NCBI GenBank assembly: GCA_013396525.1
Contig: VWYX01000357.1
Span: forward strand, 434,001-498,000
Origin: Chaetorhynchus papuensis
Taxonomy: Eukaryota > Chordata > Aves > Passeriformes > Rhipiduridae
Length of the DNA stretch: 64,000 nt
Direction of reading: 5' to 3'
Notes under the pieces: model-generated
Seen by the model: the letters and a program-made list of their open reading frames with translations, nothing else
What the model was told of the DNA's origin: nothing
Database searches by the model: none
Shown here: positions 14,322-23,829 of the stretch, piece after piece
Layout: the number at the start of each line of letters is the position of its first letter
How positions within the stretch are numbered: position 1 is the first letter of the stretch
Translations under genes and position numbers: made by a program

Positions 14322-15060
14322 ATCATAGAATGGCTTGGGTTGGAAAGGAATTTAAAGATATTTTAGTTCTGACTCCCATGCCATGGGCAGGGACATCTTA
14401 AACTACAGCAGGCTGATCAGAGCTCCATCCAGCTTAGCTTTGAACCGTTTCAAGGATAGGGCATCCACAACTTCTCTGGGCAACCTGTTCCACCACCCTC
14501 AGAGTAAAGAATTTCTTCCTAATATTGATCTTCCTAATTTGATCTAAACTTACTCTCATTCAGTTTGAAACCATTCCCCCTTGTCCTGCCAATAGATGCT
14601 CTTGTAAATAGTCTCTCTCCATCTTTCCTGTAGGCTCCCTTCGGGTACCGAAGGCTAAAATTACGTCACCCTGAAGCCATCTCTTTTCCAGTCTGAACAA
14701 TCCTAATTCTCTCAGCCTTTCCTCATAGGAAAGGTGCTCCATCCTCTAATCATCTTGGTGGTCCTCCTCTGGACTCACTCCAACAGGCCTTCCTGTGCTC
14801 AGGACACCAGAGCTGGATGCAGAGTTCCAGGTGGGGTCTCATCAGAGCAGAGCAGAGCAGAGGGGCAGAATCCCCTCCTTCACCCTGCTGCCCACACTGC
14901 TTTGTCTGCACCAGGACACGTTTGGCTCTCTGGGCTGCAGATGCACATTGCTGGGTCATGTCCAGCCTCTCATGCACCAGCACCCCCAAGGCCATCTCAG
15001 CATAGCTGCTCTTGAAGCAGTGCGGGCTGTCTCGAATCAGCCCCCAATCCTTTATGCGCT
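14322..15060 (-). mobile_element. CR1 LINE, 3' portion
   Basis: This runs antisense to the gene. Its 3' terminus is the left end (ATCATAGAATGG..., the reverse complement of the ATTCTATGAT-type CR1 tail). It then reads through the typical CR1 3' UTR and distal coding region, seen on the plus strand as blocks such as CTGTTCCACCACCCTCAGAG and CTCAGCCTTTCCTCATAGGA. The short open frames at 14560-15082 on both strands are CR1 shadows. It ends abruptly near 15060, where reverse-transcriptase coding sequence is missing. Confidence 0.93.
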
Positions 15061-15104
15061 TTAGCACAACATTAGCACACATGCTAACGTTTTAGCACAA
15101 CATT
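15060..15104. repeat. 14-bp direct repeat at the CR1 internal junction
   Basis: TTTAGCACAACATT occurs at 15060-15073 and again at 15091-15104, separated by 17 bases. The pair sits exactly where CR1 3' sequence (left) gives way to CR1 N-terminal reverse-transcriptase sequence (right) with the middle of the ORF absent. Confidence 0.85.
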
Positions 15105-15328
15105 CATCTGTTCCATGATCTTCCCAGGCACAAAGGTGAGGCTGACAGGTTGGTAGTTCGCAGGGTCCTCATTTTTTATCCTTTTTAAAGATAAGTAAGA
15201 TGTTTCCCTTTTTCCAGTCACCTGGGACTTCACCTGGCTGCCATGACTTTTCAAATATCACAGCGAGTGGCTTGGCAACTACATCAGCCAATTTCTTCAA
15301 GACTTGGAGATGCATCCCATCAGGTCCC
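15105..15328 (-). mobile_element. CR1 LINE, reverse-transcriptase N-terminal region (left of nested insert)
   Basis: The minus-strand translation shows CR1 ORF2 hallmarks: a stretch like ADVVAKPLAVIFEKSW, then GEVPGDWKKGN, then FKK. These belong upstream of the reverse-transcriptase catalytic core. The reading frame has decayed, so it is not functional. The right edge at 15328 is cut by the nested element, and the homology resumes at 16112. Confidence 0.9.
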
Positions 15329-16106
15329 TGTCACAACCCATTGGTAGGGGGCATGATGTTTCTTGTAAATTCTTGTCAGGCTGAAGAAAAACACCAGTCC
15401 ATGTCAGGGAACTCCTATGCTCTTATTATATAATTGGCTTAACTCTGGCAACTAGCCCACTGTTAAGTCTCAAGAATGTTGGCTAACAAGCCCTTACTTT
15501 TACAGTACTGTTCAATAATTTCCCAACTCCCACAATAAACTTGTCAAAAGTGCTGGCTACCAAGCCACAGCACACTGATTCTCAAAGGTGTTGGCTTACC
15601 AACGTTACCAAACACTTCCACAGCTCCCCACTCCCACAACAAACTTCAGTATGAAGTACGGGATATAACATGATAGCTGCGCTTTGCCCAGACAAAACAA
15701 GGGAGAAGAGAAATACAGGGCGAGAAAAGAAAGAGAACAAATAATATCATCAGTCTTTAGATCCTGTGATGGATCTGAGGCAATAAGACAAACTGAAAGT
15801 GAGGAAAAACAGAAGACATGGGAGAGGGACTGATCCACTTCCTTCTGTAGTTACCCTGGTGCACACTTCTTATCCAAACTAGACTTTTTGGCACATGCCC
15901 AGCCAGCCCCTTTTGAACCCTCCAGGAAGTGAATGGGAAGCTGGGACTCAGCCTGGACATGCTGAGGACAGGTCTCCAGGTGGAACCGGAAGCTGGCTGC
16001 CCCAGCACTTCTCCATCTCTGCAGGACCCTCTCTTCCAATCACAAATCTTCTGTCACAACAGTCAGAATGTTTGGGACAAACCATGCTTGTGCTTGGTCC
16101 TCCACA
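15329..16106. mobile_element. 778-bp TG...CA element (likely solo LTR) nested inside CR1
   Basis: The element begins TGTCACAACC and ends GGTCCTCCACA, with terminal TG and CA as in retroviral LTRs. It is flanked by a perfect 5-bp duplication GTCCC at 15324-15328 and 16107-16111. Removing it with one copy of GTCCC brings the two CR1 pieces together at the expected point, which is strong support for an insertion. An AT-rich TATA-like stretch lies at about 15423-15433, and AATAAA occurs at 15534-15539 on the plus strand, but these do not settle orientation. There is no protease, polymerase or envelope coding. Open frames at 15605-16381 inside and beside it are chance frames. A solo LTR is the simplest reading; the family is unassigned. 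Confidence 0.72.
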
Positions 16107-16385
16107 GTCCCATAGTGTTATGTTCCCTGCATGTTCCTGTTCCTCTGGTTGTCATAACTTGTATCTTTACTTACAGCGAGAGACACTCTGCTCCCCCAGT
16201 GACCATCTGTCTGTCCATCCACTCAAGAGGTGTGAGAAGAGAGTTTTCATTGAAGACCGAAGCAAAAACTTTGTTGAGTACCGCAGCTTTCTCCTCATCT
16301 GTTGTCACCGGTTCACCAGTGTTGTTTTCAGGGATGGGGGTGTACACCTTCTTTGACCTTCCTTTTCAGGTTTTATACTGATTTT
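16107..16385 (-). mobile_element. CR1 LINE, continuation right of nested insert
   Basis: The plus strand reads GTCATAACTTGTATCTTTAC then TTACAGCGAGAGACACTCTG, matching the CR1 region just upstream of the piece at 15105-15328. Further right, the antisense of an EEKAAVLN-like and FASVF-like stretch of CR1 ORF2 is visible (about 16220-16310). The element fades into unique sequence near 16385, consistent with the usual 5' truncation of CR1. Confidence 0.85.
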
Positions 16386-17272
16386 AATTATGATTTAATA
16401 CTATGACATTTGGAATAACCTTTTAAAAATATAATTTTTTACTATTCTGAACAGCGGGTAATGGCTTTATTGTTCCTAATAACAAAACTATAATTTAGTA
16501 ATTTCCTTTCCTTACTATGTTATTTAAGTATTTTCATTTCCTTCACATTACAAAAGATGAAGTAAAAGATTTTACTGGATGGAGAAATGGGGATTTACTA
16601 TTTATTTTCACTCACTAAGGCAGTCAATATTAAACTTAGCTCTCAAGTTGATAGTTTTAGCTGTCTTATTTTTTGCATATTAATGCAATCAGTTCACTGT
16701 CCTACCCAGAAAGTTTTAGGAATGAAATGATGCACACATTGGGAACTTGAGAGTTTTCTCTTATGATTTTCATTTTGTGAATAAAGACTACATTGCTACC
16801 CATGTAAATTTCTTTCTACCTGACATAAGTCAGAACAAAATATTCTCAAACTTGTTTGTGTGATTTTAAGTGACTTTGTCTTCCACGGTGTGGGTCCAGT
16901 ATACAGAACAAGCTGAGCTGAATTATGTATTTATAGTGCAGATTTATCAAATATCCTCAAACCCTTCTTGATTGTCTTTGTGGGAGAATGTAGGTCCAAA
17001 AGCAACAAGTCATTTTAAATTCTGTACTTGGGAAGCCTGTGCTCTTCTCTTTTGAAAGGTCTTGCTAATTCCTACTAATTTTCATGATTTTTAGTGTATG
17101 TCTTAATGTCTTAAATGTCAGCCGTCTTTACAAGCATGGCGCACTGAATGGCTTCAAACAGTAATGCCCAATGTTCTCCTCCCCAACACCAGATTCAATA
17201 TCTGACTTTTTGAGTAACTAACTTCTGTAGGCTAATGTTTAGCTTTTTCTTCTATATGTATGTATATTTAAG
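16386..17272. other. Intronic sequence with no recognised feature
   Basis: AT-rich unique-looking sequence between two CR1 copies. No exon, repeat or motif stood out. Confidence 0.6.
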
Positions 17273-17835
17273 ATCATAGAATCATGGAATAATTTAGTTT
17301 GGAAGGGAACTCCCGAGATCACCTAGTCCGACCCTATGCTCAAAGGTAAGTCAGATGAGGTTGCTCAGGGCCGTGTCCATCAGGTTTTTAACACCTCTAC
17401 AGACTGTGAATCCACAGTCTCTCTGGCCCCTTTTCCAGTATTTGACCACAATCAAAGCTTTTTGTTTTTTTCCTTTGTACCTAATCATAATTCATAATTC
17501 TCCACAATTCCAGCATCAGTCCTTTGCCTCTTATCCTGTTGCTGTGCAGCATCAGGATGAACCTGGTTCTGCCTTCTTACCAGTTAATTGTAAAAATCTT
17601 GGCTTGAACCTTGTCTTAAGGTTGAAGAGACCCAGCTCTCTCAGCCTCTCCCTTTATCTCATGTGCTACTGCCTCTTAACATCTTGGATTTTCTTCAGTG
17701 TTCCAATACCTTTCTTGCAGTGGGAAGCACCAAAGTGAAGACAGTTATTCAAATGTGACCCCACAGGAGTTAAATAGAGGGGAAGAAATGCATCCTTACT
17801 CCTGCTGGCTGTAGCCATACTAATGCCATTCTACA
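17273..17835 (-). mobile_element. CR1 LINE 3' end, older copy
   Basis: The left end ATCATAGAATCATGGAATAA is a clear antisense CR1 tail. Typical downstream blocks follow, such as CACCTAGTCCGACC, AGCTCTCTCAGCCTCTCC and GTGACCCCACAGGAG. It is more diverged than the copy at 14322. The 127-residue open frame at 17355-17738 is a CR1 antisense shadow, not a gene. Confidence 0.9.
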
Positions 17836-20800
17836 TTTTTTATGTCTGTTTATGTAGCTAACTAGCTGTAGCAGCATAGGGCAATGCTGCAGTTCTACCT
17901 CACACTAGCAGAACAGAAAAAGACCAGCTATTTACCAGAAACAAAGTATTGAATCTAGTTTTTCTTTCTGTGTGTGAGTAGTCTACTGTTAGGCACTGCT
18001 TTCTTCATTAAGCTGTTGATTATGTTGAATTTTTCAGTATGGGCTTTTACATGAGCCTTTTAACCCTACAGACTACTCATGAACTACTTTATGAGACTGT
18101 TCTTGATTTGTTATTCACACTGGGATTGCTCAGCTAAGTCATATAGTTTTAGTCTGTTTTGTAACTGGATGACTCCTAAACATAACAAGAACTTCTAAGT
18201 TAGCAATATGAATAATTTTTCCTGAATACCAATGTGAAGTTTTGCATAAGCCTTCACAGCTATTCAGTATTTTCCCTGATCTTTTGCACGTACCTGAGCA
18301 CTCCTGGGAAACTGACTGCTAGTTGCAAATGGCTGAGCAGCATTTCTGCACTTTCTCAAGGGCTGGATGCAGCCAGGGTGGCACTGGAGTGATGACTGCA
18401 TGGTGCCAGCAGCTGGCTTGTCATCCCACCTGGAAGATATGGCACACAGGCAGTGTGGATGGTGAGGATCCTGCCATGCCTTCTTGTAAAATCTCTTCTG
18501 TGTCACCCTGAAGAGTGCTGAGGATGATCTTTTTAGTATTCCATTATTGCCTTACTTCCAAGTGGGAGTCTTTCTTCCCATTCAGCCTTCAGATCCCTAA
18601 GGCTCTCATCAGTCTAGATGTTGTGTAATTTGGGTTATAGTGTACCTAATTATTATGCTATTCTTTTCATCATTCTATTAATTCTCCTATGCAGCTTCAG
18701 TGGACTTACACTATGTAAAACAGAGGATTATTTTTTATTCTTTGAAAACTGAAATGTCTTATGTGTGAAGAGTGTGATTGATAATGCATATGGATCATTT
18801 GCATTGTCTACTTACAAATATTTCTGGTAAATTATAATGCCATATAAAATAGTATATATCCATTATGATGGGCTCTTAGTTGCCATTTTAGTTTACTCTT
18901 CAGCTATAGCTGTGGAAAAAAAGAATGAAAAGCTGCATGGAAATGACTTTCATGCACATATAAATGTATGTACTTTTGAACAGCATAAATAGATTTACAG
19001 ATATAGGTGGGTGTATCCTGCAAATGAAAAATAAAATTAAAATCATTCTTCTCAGCTGTAGGTTATTTAACCATAAGAGATGAAATCTTTATACCAAGTT
19101 TCAATCTGTACTGACTTAAAAAATGACTTATTAAAGCCCTTGCCAAGATGTTTTTCTTAAAATTTATCTCTGCAAGTTGAATTTCTGGCATATTTTAGAG
19201 TCAGGGCTTATTCTGACTGAAAAAATAAACTGGTGAAAAGTTATCATTGATAATAGTGCCGGTGAATTCTGCTTATTTAAAACTTAGGGGTTTTTTTTCT
19301 TACTTATTATAGATATGTGTGTTGTCTTGATTAAACTAGAAGTAGAGGCATCTCCTGGTATCCACCCATACGGCCTAATCCACTTCATAAACTAGTAAAG
19401 CTCAGCCTTAAAATTTGTGAAATGTTTTTTTCCTGTAGGTCCTACTGGTGCTGTGGTTCAGAACCTTCTCTGGCAGGCAAGTTTGTGGGCACAGAAGCAT
19501 TTTCAGTTGAACAATAAAAGAATTTATTAAACATATATTCCAGGCCAATGATTGTGGACAATTCTTAAATCATAGAATTACCTGACATCTGTCCAACTCC
19601 CTTTTGTGTTTCACATGCTTCTAATAATGATGCTTTTCTCTATTCTTGAAATATTCACACATATGTCCCCTTCTTTGAAGTTCCAGATATTGTCCCTTTC
19701 AATTCCCTTCTGCAGGAAATTTCTTTGTCCCTTGCACTACCTGTCATCTCTCTTTTGATATGTCAGATTTAAAAAATAAAACGCCCACATTAAATCCTGT
19801 GATGAGCAAGTAGAGCTTAAAGCTAATTTTTCTAATGCACTGATAGGAGATAGAGGTTTCACATTATCAGATGCAGTTTATAATAGAGTCTGAAATACAT
19901 GTTGAAGGATTTTCATCATTCCCTATGAGGAGAGAACTTTTACAGTGCTCTACTTAGATATTTCTTCCTGGCATCAAAAATAGCATTCAAACAGTAAATG
20001 AACTGATTAGGATACACATGAAAATGCATTCAGGTAGTAAGGCAGCAGTAATGTGAATGAGAGGATGCTCTGAACCCCTAAGGCTCCAAATAGTTATTAT
20101 AAAACTCCATTTCTTCCACAGCAGACTTTCTGCAGGAGACACAAAATAGATTTTAAGGCACAGTGAGTGCTGTCTTTTGGATCAATGGGACTAAACAAAG
20201 CTGCTTTTTTATTTTGTTAAAGTTTGTCCTTTAATCTTCAGCTGCTCATAGGGGTGGTGATCATTCTGGTGAATAACATTAACTTACCTACTCATGAGGT
20301 TTCCTTTGGTTTCCTAAGCGGACATTTCCTCTGCTTTTGGGTCACAGGGGTCAGTGACACATCATCCAAAGGGAAGGCAGCCATTAAATCATCAAAGTCT
20401 GAACAGAGTTAACATTACTTGGAAAACCTTCTCTTCTGGAAAGACACAGCTCCTGAGTAGTTCCTGTGTTTCACTTCCCAAGAAGTCTACAGCCAAAGAG
20501 CAGCACTCATATCAAGAAGTCTTAGCCATACCTTCCCTCCCCCACTGACATGTATGTTAAAAAACGATATTTTATTCATGGTATCATAACATTAGAAGAC
20601 ACCTTCTACCTATATTGTGAGGGAGGTATGCTCTGCAGTGGACTCCTCCCATCAAGTCAAGTGGGAGACTTACAGAAGTTTACCATAGCTGTGAACCTGG
20701 CATGCACCTGGATTTCCTTCCAAAGAAATTGGGAGCTGTGAAGGTATGATGTGCAACAGATCTCATCTTCTTGTGCAACAACAGTATGGCCAGTGTGAAC

Positions 20801-22174
20801 TGCTAGGGACCAGATGGTGGAGGGCACTGTCACAGCCTCTCATACACTCACCTTAGGTGGGGCTTGCTCACTTATTTTGATTTCATGCTGCACTTTAGTG
20901 AAGTATCCATCATAAAGGAAGGCAGAGATTACTCAGGAGCTTCATGAACACATGCTCTGCCATGATATTTAGGCAGTTCTTAATACAGTCCAGTTGGCGA
21001 GCAAATTGTCTCATTGGCCAGCAGAGAAGAGCTCTGGAGAGCCGAGGAATATAAACTCCACTGGTATTTGACATCCTCCTGGAATTAACTCACCCTGGAT
21101 ATTATTTCATCTGGTATGTAATTATTCACTAGTTAATTTGTATGATCAGCTCAGGCTCAATTTAAAAAAAAAGTTCCCTCTTCCATTTTTGGTATCCCAG
21201 ATTGGCACAGGGAATAGGGATCCATAAATAGTCTGAGTCAGATCAGGAACTACTTTTAGCCTGCACCAAGTATACCTTTTCATGTCTTCATCAGGAGCGT
21301 TGCAGTAATCTCTCTGCCAAAACCAAACTCGTTATCTTTTTTGCCAGTAGCAAAGCAGATATATCCACTGCCAACTAAAAGCCATTTTCTCAGATGGTTA
21401 AGAAAGCTCTCATACAAAATACTGATAACATAGCAGGTGGGTGGTATCCATGGATAACTCCAGACTTAGACCTGTTGTCATACAGAAATGTAGCTACCTC
21501 TCATGTTTAGTTACAACTGCATAGCTTCCTTCACTCAAGGTTTCTTTTAGGTACCTAGAAATGATGCTGTATCAAGAGTACCTGAAATTCCTCTTCAGGT
21601 AGCTGATCCTTTTCTCTTTCATTTCATTTCTACCCCCCTTCTGCTGCAGTGGACAAATGCTGCAAGATCTTGTCCGGGTCTGCTGCTGGACTTCCTTGCT
21701 GAAGAGGTGTTACATACTTTTCCCAAAACAAACTCTCATGATAGTCAGGAATGCAATACATTGCATTTCTGTGGGTTAAGAAAAATAATTTTCAAACTAT
21801 GAAGCACTGTAGGCTAAAAAATATGTTTCAAATAGGACTGCATGCAAAGCACTGACAGAATTTGAATGTTAGACTCCTGAGCCTACATTTTTGTTCATTG
21901 TGAGAGGCTTCTGGTGTTTACGTTGCAAAATGTTGTGGGATAAAAATGCGTATCTTGCAAAATGCAATTCCCAAGTGAATAGAACTGGGACACTCATTCA
22001 CTGCTATGAAAGCAATGATTTGAACTGAAGCCTGATCACTGGGGCTAGTTTCTTTCAGAACATCTGATCTCTTAGTCTTCTAACAACAGATTGCGTTGGG
22101 GCCACCTGAGCCTTAGGCTTGTAGGTCATTGGTTTGGGTATGACTTTTAGGTTTTTTTCACATCATGTTTCTCC
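17836..22174. other. Intronic sequence with no recognised gene
   Basis: Mostly unique-looking intron with one possible CR1 scrap at 19567-19601. Somewhat GC-richer patches at 18290-18520 and 20740-21080 gave no recognisable element. I see no exon. Confidence 0.55.
19567..19601 (-). mobile_element. Possible short CR1 3'-end remnant
   Basis: AATCATAGAATTACC followed by CATCTGTCCAACTCCC resembles the antisense first 60 bases of CR1 with an internal loss. The match is short and could be chance. Confidence 0.3.
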
Positions 22175-22253
22175 TTCTCTAACCTCTCAAAGTTATGCAG
22201 AGGTTAGAGAATGTTAAAGAGGTTAGAGAATGAGAGGTTAGAGGTAGAGGTTA
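22175..22253. repeat. Palindromic and tandem cluster of AGAGGTTAGAGAA
   Basis: The 13-mer AGAGGTTAGAGAA occurs exactly at 22199-22211 and 22218-22230, with shorter copies at 22233-22243 and 22245-22253. Its exact reverse complement, TTCTCTAACCTCT, is at 22175-22187. The first pair forms a 13-bp stem with an 11-base loop. It does not look like a known avian repeat family to me. Confidence 0.85.
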
Positions 22254-22883
22254 AATGCCTCAAAGCAGGCAGAAGAAAAGAAGTGAGTGTGTTTGTGCAT
22301 GCGTGTGAGTGCACAAATAGATTTTTTTAAAATTTCTTTCTCTGTAAAGAACTCATAAAAAGAAACACAAGCATTTACATATTAGAATATTAAAAGCTTT
22401 CTCCTAATAACCTGACTGATTTAGGACAAATAATGGTGGTTTTGATAACTGTGTGTAGAATAAACTTGACTCATTTCCTGTTTCCACAGTATATACAGTG
22501 TACTGTTGTCACATAAAAATGGAGATTTTCTCAAATCCTTTGTGTTTGATTACTCTTTGTGACCTTTAATTGCAAAAGGAGTAGCCAACACCTGCTTCTC
22601 TCCCAGGAGCCATACATTAAACTTAGCAGCAGGAAACACTTGCTCTGTTTACTCCAGCAATTTTAACTTTTTGCCATCCAGGTTGCACACCCAGCTATTT
22701 GTCATCTCACTATGTTAATATAAAAGGCTGTGCTCCCCTTTCTGTTAGAAATGTTACTAATTCTTGACAAGAACCTACCAAAATCCAAATGTATGTGCTA
22801 TTATGTATACAATGAGAAGACTCCACTTGTTGGTTTTCAGTCTTGCCTGGCTTATGGCCATAATGCCTTTGCAAATCAGCCAC

Positions 22884-22936
22884 TTGAATTGGATTGAATT
22901 GGATTGAATTGAATTGAATTGGATTGAATAGAATAG
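22884..22936. repeat. TTGAA/TTGGA pentamer microsatellite
   Basis: About ten tandem pentamers of TTGAA with interspersed TTGGA and a TAGAA end. The repeat abuts the left edge of the gag-like remnant and is read in the antisense frame as an artificial Ser-Ile-Gln-Phe-Asn repeat. Confidence 0.93.
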
Positions 22937-23829
22937 TTTTTCAGGGAGGTTCCCCCTATCCATCATGAGTTTTTTAGTAGACCTGGCTTCATGCACAGAG
23001 GAATTTGAAGGAGATAAAGAATTATTTTCCCCTAGTTTGTAAAGACAGGGATCACCCTCTATATTTCCATTAATGTCAAGGGAATCAGGAGTCTGTATAA
23101 ATATAATTTCAACTTCAGAGTTTTCTGGTTTCCTTGAATATTTCTCCTGCAATTTTGCCAGCTCGGTCAGAGACCAGGGAATAGAACGCACAGTAGTGCA
23201 GATCTCATTGTTACCCTCATCAGATTTGGAGTCAGGGTTCTCTGAGGTCTCATCATCACCACTATCATACCAAATATCCCCATCAGGGGATACAGCCTCA
23301 GGGTCCGTATAATGTACTGAGTTGCAGAGCCACCTATCTGAAACAGGAGGTTGTTTCTTCGGCAACAGCTTTTCTCTGTGCTCAGCTGCAGCGAGCAGAG
23401 CTTTAAGGTGGTCAACCTCACTTTTAAGGTGCTTATTCCCAATTTTAAGATTATAATTTTCAATCATAAGTTTATCAACTTGTATTCCAAATTTTCTCCT
23501 TTATCCATCTCAAAGGCTAATAATGGCTCGAACACCTTGTTTTCTGATTTCAAAGCAGTATACTCTACATCAGAAACCCATTCAGAATCAGCTTAAAGTA
23601 TCACCGGGCTCCCTTCTCCGCAAGGATTTTAACAGAGCCTGGCCGAGTTTTCTCCACTCTGCTCCACCCTACACTGAGTCCCCTTAGATTGTAGGGTGTG
23701 TGGGAAGTCAGACATGCATTCAGCGGTGTCATCCAGGGAGTAGTGACTGCATTTCCCCCATAATTTCCACACTGTTATCCACTTTTCTTTCATTTTACCC
23801 GCAGTCTTTTTCCCTGCTCTCCCTGACAA
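22937..23829 (-). pseudogene. Endogenous retrovirus gag-like remnant (broken)
   Basis: On the minus strand an open stretch at 23467-22937 encodes a Leu/Lys-rich coiled-coil-like segment, then an acidic, Asp/Ser-rich linker. It then encodes a motif of the form PWSLTEL...LQEKYSRKPE, which resembles the start of the capsid part of gag in avian endogenous retroviruses. Upstream (23829-23470) a basic start and a further coiled-coil-like piece lie in another frame. That piece is interrupted by in-frame stops at 23629-23631 and 23593-23595, and a frame change lies near 23470-23500. After the capsid-like motif the similarity fades into the TTGAA repeat at 22936. I did not find pol, env, a primer-binding site or paired LTRs. 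It is a decayed fragment; the family assignment rests on the motif alone. Confidence 0.5.

Noticed and set aside
15895..16381. Two overlapping frames of about 150 residues on the plus strand
   Set aside because: They run across the nested LTR-like element and antisense CR1 sequence; both are repeat shadows.
17355..17738. 127-residue open frame on the plus strand
   Set aside because: It is the antisense of a CR1 3' end, not a gene.
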